Assembly: GCA_051294375.1 (NCBI GenBank)
Contig: CM119266.1
Span: forward strand, 21,341,987-21,405,986
Reading direction: 5' to 3'
Length of the DNA stretch: 64,000 nucleotides
DNA from: Paraspadella gotoi
Taxonomy: Eukaryota > Chaetognatha
Shown here one piece after another: positions 13,501 through 24,859 of this stretch. Position 1 is the first letter of the stretch. The number at the start of each line of letters is the position of its first letter. The translations under genes were made by a program, and so were the position numbers. The notes below the pieces were generated by a model that did not search any database, had not been told where the DNA came from, and worked only from the letters and a program-made list of their open reading frames with translations.

Positions 13501-14235
13501 GAATTTTAAGTAAACAGAACTCGATTGTCAGACAGACCCTTGATAAGTAGCATTAACGTTTAAAAATAATCCTTCAATAAAAAAATGTTAAACAAGCTGA
13601 GAGTGAGAGAAAATACCTTTCTATCAAATGTCTCTTGTGTACATGTACACTTATGAAAACTGAAAAAGCAGACGCTCGCGAAATTCCTCAGCCTCATTCG
13701 TCAAAGTCGTTCAAAGCCTAATTAGAGCCTCACGTTCCTCGAGACGAATTCTTTACTTTTTTTTTTGTCTCGTTTCAAAGACTGAGGAGTGACGTTCGAC
13801 AGGGACTGCGGAGTGGCGATGTACTTGGGGATGTTTTTGAGAATTTGTTGTGTCATGTAATGTGTTATGCCGATTAGTAGTTTTCAATGAAAATCCACAC
13901 GTTAATTTCTGATGGTTTTGTCAGGGAGGATTTGTTAAATTTCGCGCCGAAGTTGCATTTCTAATTTTTTTTTTTTTTTTTAATATTTGGTGGAATTATT
14001 CGGGAAAACCAAGTAAAAATTGAACAAAGTTTTTAAAAAAATTTTACAATTGTAGTTTCTTTGTACACAGTGTTTTATTAATATAACTGTAGGAAAGAGT
14101 CCGATTTCACATTTTTCTATACAATGAAATTGATAATTGTTAATTGGGTAATGAGCACAACCGGATATTCCTTTCTCAAGATTTAATCAAAGAGAAGATG
14201 TCAATCGATGGCGTCGCCTCTCTCGTCGAGGGCGT

Positions 14236-14520
14236 TGGCAAAGAAGGCGGCGGCGGCGGCGGCGGAGAAGGCGTCGGCGGCGGCGGCAGCGGCGNNNNNN
14301 NNNNNNNNNNNNNNNNNNNNNNNNNNNNNNNNNNNNNNNNNNNNNNNNNNNNNNNNNNNNNNNNNNNNNNNNNNNNNNNNNNNNNNNNNNNNNNNNNNNN
14401 NNNNNNNNNNNNNNNNNNNNNNNNNNNNNNNNNNNNNNNNNNNNNNNNNNNNNNNNNNNNNNNNNNNNNNNNNNNNNNNNNNNNNNNNNNNNNNNNNNNN
14501 NNNNNNNNNNNNNNNNNNNN
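14236..14520. repeat. GGC-rich repeat running into a 226-N gap
   Basis: Bases 14240-14294 are nearly pure GGC/GCG triplets, and the gap (14295-14520) starts inside them. A GC-rich trinucleotide run probably caused the sequencing break. Open frames crossing the N run are not genes. Confidence 0.85.
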
Positions 14521-14746
14521 TTTTTTTTAAATAATTTTTAGGTTAATCCTCGTCGCTCGTTATTATTCCCAGTTTTCCAAATATATTTCATTATTAGTTA
14601 TAAAAGATTATATCAGATTAACTCAACTAGTAAGTTATTTTACGTCATCTTTTTTTGTCCAGCAAGTGTTAAATTTTTTTTTCTAATGTTTTACGAATTT
14701 TACTCGTAAATTCCACCAGAACCACAGCTCGATCGAAACGACAAAT

Positions 14747-16666
14747 ATGGCGACGTGGATTTCGGCGATCGTCGCAGCGGCGATCGTCCTAGCGGCGAAT
14801 TCGTCCTTCATTTCGGCCAAAAGAACCGATTCGATTCCAAAAAATCGCGAGAGCCTTTTCTTTCAAAACGACAAAGCGTCAGGGTCGTCGTCCTCATCGA
14901 CGTCGTCCTCGTCTTTTTTATCTTTAATCTCAAAATATCCTGACGCTCATCGATCAAAAGAAAACGTCGCCGCTCGATCCGCCGACTCGGCCCACGCCGC
15001 CTTTAACCGCCGTCCGCGACGCGAAACCCTTCCTCCTTGCCCGCCGGAGACGATCCGCCGCAAACGAGCGGCGCGCCATCTCTACGCCGCCAAGTGGCCG
15101 GGCGGCGTCGTGCCCTTCCAGTTCGCGCCGGACATGGACGCTTGGCAGCGCCACCTAGTGCGTCACACGATGGCGATCTGGGAACGGGGAACCTGCGTCC
15201 GGTTCAGGGAATGGCCCATGGCGTTTAACAGGTTGTCGAGAAAGAGTTGAGATAATGTGAAATCGTTAATTGTTAAGTAAATAGTAAATGAAAAGTATGG
15301 CTAGCTCATTGTTTCAGCCAGTTACTATTCTGACAATTGGCACGTTTGTTTATATTTAAGATATGTAATTAAACAGCGTAATGTTTGTAACTTTAACGTC
15401 AGGATTTACATCCGGGGATCGATGAACACCTGCTTCTCCGTCGAGGGTCGATATCGTTGTTGTTCCTCGGAGGTGGGGATGACCGGCGGTCGACAGTACC
15501 TCTATCTGGGTGAGTGCTTTCAATGATCACAATTCAGAAGAGTCGCAAATGTTAAAGATATTTTTTGGTTCAGTAAAAATAAAAGTTTTATCACAGAATA
15601 TTAACCTTATTTTTCTATAACGCCCCATTTCATATTAAATTCATAGTTAAATTCTTTTTTTTATTTGCGCCGCGAGTATTCGTCGTGTTACGTCATATCA
15701 TATCATGTCACGAGAAATACACGTGATAAGGCGGTCACTGCGGCGCAACACATTTGAATTGCTATTCTTGTTTAGCTAAGAATTAGGTTTGAGGTTAAGG
15801 ATATCGATTAGGTTAATTAGGTCAGTTATAATGATTAAAAGGTTCGGATTAAAAATTAAGAATAAAGGTTAAGGGTTTAGGATTAAGCCAAGGTTATCGA
15901 TTAAAGTTAGGGATTAGGTTATAGGTTTAAAAATATATTAAAATTAATTATTAAAATTAAAATTAATTTTTGGGATAAACAAAAAGAAATGCGGATCTTT
16001 CGGAAAAAAGTGCCGAAGTATTGTGCCATTTTTCGATTCAGGCAACGGATGTTGGAATACACGAAACATCGCCCACGAGTTGGGCCACGCCCTCGGTCTC
16101 GGTCACGAGCATCAGCGACCCGACAGATCGAGCTTCATAGAGATCATTGACGCATCCGCAAAGCCTTGCGCTTACAGGTCAAGGACGATCCGAGTATTTT
16201 GTGATATAAAATGGAAATAGCTGTTTATCGTTTATATTTTAATCGTATTTTTATCTTTGCAAAGAATAATCCAATAAATTATAACTCGTGCAACTCAGAA
16301 TCGACCACAGTCTCGTACCACTTACGACATACGATGTCCACAGCGTGATGCACTACGGCGCCATCGCCCACGGACAGATCCGAACAAAAGACTGGAGAAT
16401 GCAGCAGGTATGTATCGTGGATTTTGGCCTGAAACTAATAATTACTTTTAATAATTACTTATAATTTCTTTTATGATGATATAATTTGTTCAATGTTCAT
16501 GTAATATCTTGTTTTTATAGTAGGATAAGTAGGAAAAGCGTACCTTTAAAAATCTACATATCATATCCACTTTTTACTGTAGGCCATCGGAAGTATCGTT
16601 CCCAGCCTCATGGACTTTGCTGCCATCAATCAAATGTATTGCAAGCGACCTCTTTTTCGCCATTGA
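14747..16666 (+). CDS. Astacin-family zinc metalloprotease (M12A), 306 aa, five exons
   Basis: Exons 14747-15231, 15403-15509, 16042-16177, 16299-16407 and 16583-16666; splice phases 2, 1, 2, 0 agree throughout and all introns are GT-AG. Seen: a hydrophobic signal peptide (about 1-24), a Ser-rich propeptide, a basic RRKR cleavage site (104-107), then a mature domain whose zinc site HELGHALGLGHEHQRPDR (209-226) matches HExxHxxGxxHxxxRxDR and whose Met-turn SVMHY (258-262) supplies the zinc-shell tyrosine. Cysteines at 150 and 299 and the CC pair in exon 2 with the NGCW cysteine fit the two family disulfides. Family knowledge: secreted endopeptidases acting on matrix, digestive or hatching substrates; the substrate here is unknown. 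There is no C-terminal EGF/CUB/ShK module. The propeptide lacks a clear FxGD switch (only FFQND near 38-42). An AATAAA overlaps the stop codon. A broken copy lies at 2640-10290. Confidence 0.93.
15775..15925. repeat. Intronic TTAGG-like degenerate tract
   Basis: In astacin intron 2, 'ttaggtt', 'gggtttagg', 'ggttaag' and 'gggattagg' variants recur. It is the G-rich-strand counterpart of the CCCTAA-like tracts elsewhere in the window. Confidence 0.5.
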
Positions 16667-16879
16667 ATAAAAGTATCATATAGACCAAATGAAGAAAAAG
16701 AAACAAGCTGTGATTGTATATGTCAAGCTTCACACGACGAAAAACTTTACAGTTTCGAATAAAGATTTTCGAAAATGACTAAATCTGTCGCAATTATTCT
16801 TCAGTGTAGATATTCATTAGTTTATTCACTAATTACCAAAAAAAGGATATGTAGTCGGGCATTGCCTAGGTTCACCCCG

Positions 16880-17100
16880 CCTATAAGCATAACACTTTCA
16901 GTTGTGACCCGGTGGCTCATTGAGTAAAGCCATGACCTACCCTGCGGGAAGCGTGAGGACGGCCGTAAGCCTCCTTGGGGGCTTGGAAAACCCTCAAACC
17001 TGGTTCCAAGCCCAGGACCCGTTCCATGGCTGCTAGAGGGGGTTATTGAAGTTACGGATAGTCATCTTCAGCCCTCTTAGCGCGTTATCCACAGATATAT
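16880..17100 (+). repeat. Possible tRNA-derived SINE-like sequence
   Basis: 'TGGCTCATTGAG' at about 16913 fits a pol III A box and 'GGTTCCAAGCCC' at about 17002 is near a B box, but the ~80-bp spacing is longer than in a tRNA. The segment is GC-richer than its flanks and lies just after the astacin gene. There is no second clean copy in the window, so the call is weak. Confidence 0.35.
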
Positions 17101-17424
17101 TGAGCCATGCCGAGCCGCACCTTTTTTTCACCTCCGACCGGTATCATTAACCATCGTTAACCCGTCGTTTGACATGATTGTAAAAAGTCGGTAAATTCCC
17201 AACGTAAGTCGGTTAATCGTTTCTCGCGTCTTCGTTTCTTTTGTGTATTTTCGGTCATTCGTCCGTCATCGTCTTCGTCATCGTCATTCGTCGTTCGAGC
17301 TGCTCTTTTATTTTTTTTTTCGCGGGCCTTTTTTTTTCTCTCTCTTTTTCTACCCGAGACTCTACGCGGCCCCGCTTTAGCGTTTATTATGCGCGCGCTC
17401 GCGACCTTTTCGCGGCTTAGAAAG

Positions 17425-17457
17425 GTCACGTGACGAGAGGCCGATAATCACGTGACC
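17425..17457. promoter_or_regulatory. Paired CACGTG E-boxes (CLEAR/M-box-like)
   Basis: The palindrome GTCACGTGAC at 17425-17434 and ATCACGTGAC at 17448-17457 are 23 bp apart, about two helical turns. 'GACGTCAG', half of a CRE, follows at about 17472. Established: GTCACGTGAC is bound by bHLH-Zip factors (USF, MITF/TFE, MAX). No transcript start or target gene is identified here. Confidence 0.45.
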
Positions 17458-17538
17458 CGAAGGTCGAGCGTCGACGTCAGAACGAGGCTGCGATTAAAGA
17501 CTCATTTAAATAAGTTATGATTATAAGGAGAGCTATGC

Positions 17539-17643
<105 letters not shown>

Positions 17644-18889
17644 ATCGTGTTAATAATATATCTAACCAAAAATTATCTAAACAAACACATCCTTTTTTCC
17701 CTGAAGTGTACCTTTACTCGCAGTATCTTGATCTTGCTTGACAGCTTGTAACGTTATAACAACATCGTCGTCGTCGTCGGTTGTCGTCGTCTTCGTCGTC
17801 ATCGCCCGTCCCGCCTCGTCCTTCGGGGGTCCCGCGTGCTGCCCCCATTTTTCGCGCTTATCTTACAAATGGGTCGCTAATGACGCCGACGGCGGCCGAC
17901 GTCTTTGAAAAAGATGTCGGCCAAAAGGCGTCGGTGATCGCGTCGGCCGAGAGGCGCGCCCAACGCCAGTCTATCTCGATTCCCCCGCCTGCCTCTCTCT
18001 TCTCTCTCTCTCTCTCATTCTCATCTTCTTCGTTGCTCTCCTCTCCTTCTCTTCTCTCTCTATCGGTCAATCGCCTTATTTTTACAATGTTAGGATCAGC
18101 TGACTAAGGCGGGCATCGTTGTTCGCAAAGCTCTCGGATTCGTCTCGTTTTTTAAGAATGGCGGCCGGCCGATATCGTTCTTTAGCGGTTTAATCATATC
18201 CGATTTCCGCCACTAAACTCCGCTTTTTTTTCGGCTTTCGTATATCTTACCGGATATCGCTGTAAACTTTAGCTTCCTATCGTAACGTCCCTTTTCACTG
18301 TCCACACTGCCGCCGCTCGACCGCATTTAGCCCCTGCATCTACTTATACGTACTTACCCCCACCCGCAGCCCCGCAGCAGCCCCTCCGTCCCGTAAAAAC
18401 TGCGCCGCCGTTCGCGTTAGCGTCATTAAGGGAGGGTTGCCTGCCACGCCTCCTAAGAAATATCATCATCTCATATTAAGATGTAAGCAAACGATGCTTA
18501 ATGCGATATTTGTATTTAGATTAAATACTTTTTGCCCGCGAACGAGGTCTCTCTCCTTTTCTTTATTTCGGTGACTTAGGGGGCGCGCGGGGATGGGATG
18601 ACGAGAACAATTCTAGATAGGCTTGTTTAAAGGATGCCATTGAGAAGGATAAATGCTGCGACGAATTAATAAAACAGAAAAAAAGTCAATGCAGTTTAAA
18701 GTCCTTTTGAAGCATTTAAACATAGTCAATATCATATATGTATCTTTTTCAAACAAGGACCCTTTTTTTTTCTTCTTTGACTTGGTCGACGTCGGCGTCG
18801 TCGTCGTCGTCATCGCCTCGATCCCCGTCATCCTCGCCCTCTTTACGATGTGGTTACGACGTTTGATATCAAACGCGCTCTTCACGTGA

Positions 18890-19372
18890 AACGAGAGGAG
18901 GAAAGATGGCGACGTTAGAAGAAAGGAAGGGAGAAAGGACGGGAAAGGAAAGAAGGAAAAAATAAGTAGTTTGTTAAAAAGAGTCGAAATCGAAGAAAGG
19001 ATGAGGAAGTTAAGGAAAAAAGATGGGAAGATAAAAAAAAAATGAGATGAAAAGATGAAGGAATAAGAAAAGAGATTAAAAAGGGAAAAGGAGACAAAAT
19101 GATAGAGAGAATCCGAAGGGGAAATTATGTTAATGTACAATGTGAGATCACATGAGAAAAGGGAGGAAATGGTAAACAGAAAAAGAATGAAAGGAGGAAA
19201 AGAAAGAGAAAATGAAAATAGATTAAATGAAAGAAAAATAGGGATGAAGAGACGAAGGAACGTTTTGATGAAGGGACGAAGGTACGAAAGAACGAAGGGA
19301 GGATAAGGAAGGAAGGAGGTGATAAAGAGACGAAGGAACGAAGAGACGAAGGGACGAAGGTGGCCGCAGATG
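18890..19372. repeat. Purine-rich minisatellite ('gacgaagg' family)
   Basis: One strand is almost pure purine for nearly 500 bp. From about 19240 the units 'agacgaaggaacg', 'aagggacgaagg' and 'tacgaaagaacg' repeat with a ~8-16 bp period. The long minus-strand frame covering it is repeat-derived. Confidence 0.7.
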
Positions 19373-19731
19373 CGAATTGCATTCATAAAACAAAGCCTTT
19401 CCGGCATCGGCTTCGTCTGAGTTTGACATTCGAAGAAAATTGGGTGATTGGTGGCCAAGGTGGAGAGAGCGATAGAGAGCGAGAGCTGGCGTAAGAAATA
19501 GAGGGAGAGAGAGCCGATTTTTTTTTTTTTCTGAAAATAAATAAGCAATTTGACAATTTAAGATCAAATAGAAGATTTAAATAATAAACGATGAGTATTG
19601 AGCAAGAAAAATTGCACTTAATGGCAACAAAAAATAAAATTCAAACAATTAAGGATCATTGCGGACATTGCAAATTGGAAAAGTATTTAAAATATCAAAT
19701 GAAAATCATGAGTGAATATTATCATTACAAC

Positions 19732-19880
19732 CTAGGCCATTTGCCATTTTTTTTTAAGTCATAGACAGAAACTTGGCAAATGAAAAAAAAAGTAAATACT
19801 ATCATTATGGTACCTAACACTTCATATACTAGGCCATTGCCTCTTTTTTTTTTTTTTAAGTCATAGACAGAAACTTGTCA
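19732..19880 (+). repeat. Two-copy direct repeat of ~50 bp
   Basis: Both 19732-19779 and 19829-19880 read 'ctaggccatt', then T/C, then a long T run, then 'aagtcatagacagaaacttg'. The copies start about 97 bp apart. Only these two were seen. Confidence 0.7.
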
Positions 19881-20284
19881 ATTTTTTTTTTTAACTGATC
19901 ATAAATAGAAAAAAAGAGAGGGATCGTTATATTGGTCACGGCCGACGCCCGCCAATGTTCAAGTAATTCTGAATTTTTGGGAAAAACGGCAGTAAGATAT
20001 TTTTTTAGCAATTGCGCGAGGTTAGGTAAGGTGAGTTCATCGATACAATAATGTTTGAATATACCTCCTATATACCTCCATCTTCACCCTCGCTAACCTC
20101 TCTCTCCTCCCTCTCTCCTTTCTTCCTCCCTCTCTCTCTTCTCCTCTCTCCTCTCCAACCATGACGAAAAACAAAACGCCTCGACTTCGCTGTTATACCT
20201 CGAAATAAACGGATATAAGTTGCGTCGCAGCTGCCAAGTGACGACATAAAATGCGGGAGGCTTTTTGGTGGCGCCCGAGAGAGC

Positions 20285-20323
<39 letters not shown>

Positions 20324-20387
20324 GAGGGATCGGATCTGAGAGGTCAGGCGTCCAAAAATGAGAGCGACACTCGAGAGATGAAGTTCT

Positions 20388-20868
20388 NNNNNNNNNNNNN
20401 NNNNNNNNNNNNNNNNNNNNNNNNNNNNNNNNNNNNNNNNNNNNNNNNNNNNNNNNNNNNNNNNNNNNNNNNNNNNNNNNNNNNNNNNNNNNNNNNNNNN
20501 NNNNNNNNNNNNNNNNNNNNNNNNNNNNNNNNNNNNNNNNNNNNNNNNNNNNNNNNNNNNNNNNNNNNNNNNNNNNNNNNNNNNNNNNNNNNNNNNNNNN
20601 NNNNNNNNNNNNNNNNNNNNNNNNNNNNNNNNNNNNNNNNNNNNNNNNNNNNNNNNNNNNNNNNNNNNNNNNNNNNNNNNNNNNNNNNNNNNNNNNNNNN
20701 NNNNNNNNNNNNNNNNNNNNNNNNNNNNNNNNNNNNNNNNNNNNNNNNNNNNNNNNNNNNNNNNNNNNNNNNNNNNNNNNNNNNNNNNNNNNNNNNNNNN
20801 NNNNNNNNNNNNNNNNNNNNNNNNNNNNNNNNNNNNNNNNNNNNNNNNNNNNNNNNNNNNNNNNNNNN
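20388..20868. other. Assembly gap, 481 N
   Basis: N run. Frames crossing it are not interpretable. Confidence 0.98.
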
Positions 20869-23800
20869 ATAAGTAATAACTTAATTAAATGTTTAATATG
20901 CATTGACTAAAAATTATTCTTTTTAATTTATTTTTCTCGGTACATTTTCCTTCGGGATTTTAAGCAATCAAATCTGTCTCCTTCTCTATCTGCTCCTTCT
21001 CTCTCTCTTTCTCTTCTTCGCCAACTCGGCCTTTCTTTTTTATTGAAAATTCTTTCCTGCTTTATGACGTAGAAAAAATCGAGGATTCCTTTTTTTGCTC
21101 ATAAAAGTTGTTAAAAATTCAAAATGGCGGACGAAAAAAAAAAGACCATCTCCCACAAAAGTATTAAAACCCTGAAAATTTTTTTCCAATTTCTTTTTTT
21201 CTTTTTATATATACGTTTCGTTCCGAGAATTACATTTTTTAAAGCTTTTAAGATCAACTTTTTTTAAAGTCTCACTGAAATGAAAAAGTCGAATTCAAGA
21301 CGACGTCGTTGGCGACGACGACGACGACGACGACGACGCCAGGACGTGATGAAGTGTGAAGAGAAGGAATCAACCCAATGGTGAAGAGTCTGTTAGATCA
21401 TTATCAGAATGAATTGTCAGAATCTGGTGGTGAAGAAACGATTGGAGGAAGCGAAGCGAAGGTGAGGCCGTTGTTCCGTCCGTGAAAATCCTCACCGGGT
21501 GTGAAAAGAGTATAAAGGAAGTGTGAAGAGGTCGTTAAGAGTGTCCAGAGGAAGTACAAAGAATTACGGACGATGCATTGTCCTTCATTTCAAATCAATT
21601 GTGCACCGCGTAGCGTAACGTCCATATAGATATTTTTAATGACGATTTTTTTAGAAACGGGGAAAAATAAAAACTCATTTTGTGAAATATGGAGACAATT
21701 CAAATATCTATACATAATTACATATGTTTATTGACATCCGCGAAATGGTACAGCTCGATTTTCTTTTCGAAGAAAGTTGAAGCGCTCGTCTCAATCCAAT
21801 TACCTAATTCTTTCTCCTAGTCTTTTCGATCCTCCACTTCTCATCCACCTTCTCCCATACTCTGACCACTCCTACTCCCCCNNNNNNNNNNNNNNNNNNN
21901 NNNNNNNNNNNNNNNNNNNNNNNNNNNNNNNNNNNNNNNNNNNNNNNNNNNNNNNNNNNNNNNNNNNNNNNNNNNNNNNNNNNNNNNNNNNNNNNNNNNN
22001 NNNNNNNNNNNNNNNNNNNNNNNNNNNNNNNNNNNNNNNNNNNNNNNNNNNNNNNNNNNNNNNNNNNNNNNNNNNNNNNNNNNNNNNNNNNNNTTCGTTT
22101 CCCGGAAAATTCTTAATGATGCTGAGCCGTGGGAAAAGGGAAAGCAATAAAACTACGCGGCCCTTTTTCGTTTTCATATACTTACGTTCGAACGAGGCCA
22201 TAAGAATCCCGATGCCGAAAACGGNNNNNNNNNNNNNNNNNNNNNNNNNNNNNNNNNNNNNNNNNNNNNNNNNNNNNNNNNNNNNNNNNNNNNNNNNNNN
22301 NNNNNNNNNNNNNNNNNNNNNNNNNNNNNNNNNNNNNNNNNNNNNNNNNNNNNNNNNNNNNNNNNNNNNNNNNNNNNNNNNNNNNNNNNNNNNNNNNNNN
22401 NNNNNNNNNNNNNNNNNNNNNNNNNNNNNNNNNNNNNNNNNNCGTTCCCTTCCCTTTTTCCCTCATTTTCTTTCTTTCCCAATCTGCCTTTTTTCCCCCT
22501 TTTCTTTTCCTTCTTTTCCCTTCTCGAAGTCCCCTTCTTTCTCTCTTTCACCTTCTTTTCACCCTTCATCCCACAGAACCCTCGTTCTATCTCTCTCTTT
22601 CTCTCTGCTCCCTTTTTCTCTCTCCCTCTCCTTCTCCTTCTCCCTCTCTCTCTCTCTCTTTCTCTCTCTTCCTATCTCTCTCTCTCTTTTCTCACTCCCC
22701 TTTCTCTCTCAGCCCGCGTGATTCCAGTTGTTAGATCATTATCAGAATGACTTTAGGACTTTTAATAGCGCGAAATCCACTTTGTTTCACGTTTTATTGA
22801 CTCTTCCGTTGAGGTGGGTGCATAATGAACCGGATTCCAAACCCACTTTTCTTGGATGGAACCGATTTCTTCTTGTTCTTCTCTCTTCCTCCCCCCCCCT
22901 TACCGCATTTAACTTTCCATCTTTTGTGAATCACCACATTCCTTCTTTCTTCTCGTTAAATTATATTGTTTTTTTCATAAAAATGAGCGGAGATCCGACC
23001 ATTTTAAGTCGTTATAAGATGAAAGCCCAATTTAACCCGTGATTAAAAATTTACATCCTCGACAAAAATCTTAAAAATTCTGTCAACTTCAACTCTTACA
23101 AGATGATGACATAGCAGGTCCCTCCAAGCTTTTAATCCAGACTCTCACAGTCTCATTTATTCACTCCCAGAGTACTTGGCTTCCCTAACAATGAAGTGGT
23201 ATAACATTTTAAAGAATGTTTCAATTGTATATAATTTTCATCCGACATTTTATCTGCATATATATAGTATCTTTTTTTCTATTTTTCTCTCGACTATATT
23301 TTATTCCACATAATTTTCTCGTTTTTTTATCTCCTCTTTCTTCTTCTCTTTTTCTCCCTCATCTATACCGTTCACTATTCTACCATTTTTTTTTGTACTA
23401 TGCGTTTATTCATCTGTATTTATACTCTCATACAAGCGTATAGTTTAATCTCCATTTGTCTTAGTTCTTTGTTTAAAGGCGGGAACATTTTGACATTTTG
23501 ACATTTTTTGATTTGCATTTTTAATTCAACTTTAAATTTGACAGGCTTGCAAAGATCCTTCGGTTGAAAATCCTGGATCATAAATAGAATTGTCTCAGTC
23601 GAGGCGATCATTTGGATTAAAACTTGGACCCAATTTTATTTCATTGAGGACTTGAGTTATGTAATATCAGAAATTTGTGGCGCCTTGGTCTTCTATCAGA
23701 AGTCCAAAGTCAAACGGAAATTCTCCTGAAACTTTAATTTTCAAAAAACAACCTTTGTTTCCATGGAAACCAGAACGCTCAAAGTTCGCATGTAAAGAAC

Positions 23801-24620
23801 GATTTCCGCCCGCCGAAAACCGAAACTTCGCGAAAAAACACACTGTTTCCCTCAATTTTTTTCGTCCCATTTGCCAGATAACGATCTAATAAAATCCTTG
23901 CCGGGCCGATTACCGAGAAAATTTCCGCATTCCCGGATAAATGGAGCGGAAAAAAAGATGAATAAATAACGAGAGAAGATCAAACAGTAACATAGCGCGA
24001 ACGGAGTCAGCTCTGGACTCATCGCCGCCTGGCCGAAACCCCCGTGCGGGGGGGGGGCGGCCAGAGACGCACGCGAGCCGCCGTACGCCGACATTCTAGT
24101 TCGTCGTCCTCTTGAATCTCGGAACGTGCTCGGCTAACAAAATCCTCGACTTCTGCGATAGTGATTAGCATTGGATTCACAGAAAAAACCCCGGAGGGGC
24201 ATGTTGTTGTCGGCATTGCAATTTCATGCAAGACTGGTTTGCCCGGGACAACTTGAAATCGCAAAGAAGAAAAAAAAAAAAAAAAACGACAAAGTCGGGG
24301 GAACGGCGAAAAAGTCTTGTTGTGTTCGCCGCTTCTAAATTACCCCGTTTCCCAAAAATTCGATGCCTCGTTGTTTGTTTTAACACCAACTCGACTAGCG
24401 ACGCGATCCAGCGAAAGGCAAAAAAAAAATTGGGTCTTAAAACCTTGGGATAGGCACGTGGGGGAGATACGATGGGGTACCGCGGCGGGGGGGGATAGGA
24501 TGGAGCGGCGGTGGCGAGGCTGCGATAAAAGAATTTCGTGACATGCCCACCACCCTCCACCGTGGCAGCTAGGCAGGCACGGAGCAAATGATGAGCTGCG
24601 GAAAGTACGGAGGTATCGCA
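20869..24620. other. Intergenic sequence with two gaps, no confident gene
   Basis: N gaps are at 21882-22093 (212) and 22225-22442 (218). A GAC triplet run lies at about 21315-21340 and a pyrimidine tract at 22443-22715. 'gttagatcattatcagaatga' variants occur at 21391 and 22731 and again in the stretched copy at 25564. GC-rich patches with poly-G lie at 24040-24070 and 24480-24510. No coding exon is convincing. Confidence 0.5.
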
Positions 24621-24859
24621 CCCGAGTCTGTTGTGTGGGGGTGGTGTTGATCGTGAGGGGTGGACATTACTTAATTCTCAATGTGTTTGTTATTTAGTGT
24701 CGTTACGCGTCGTTGCAAAATATTCGGGCTCGTCCTGAACTAGTTGACCAGGTAAGGGTGCGAATCCGTGTATCGTGCGTTAGAATTGTGAATATGGAAA
24801 TTGTGGCGAAAGGGGAGATGGGAGATTAAGGGTGATTCGCGAGTTGAAAAATAGTGTAT

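Noticed and set aside
14144-14534. Frames spanning the N run before the astacin gene
   Set aside because: They consist of a GGC repeat and unknown bases; no evidence for coding.
16860-17060. A functional tRNA gene
   Set aside because: The A and B box-like words are about 80 bp apart and I could not form a cloverleaf.
18613-19548. 311-codon minus-strand frame
   Set aside because: It follows a purine/pyrimidine minisatellite; the Phe/Ser/Leu-rich product is repeat-derived.
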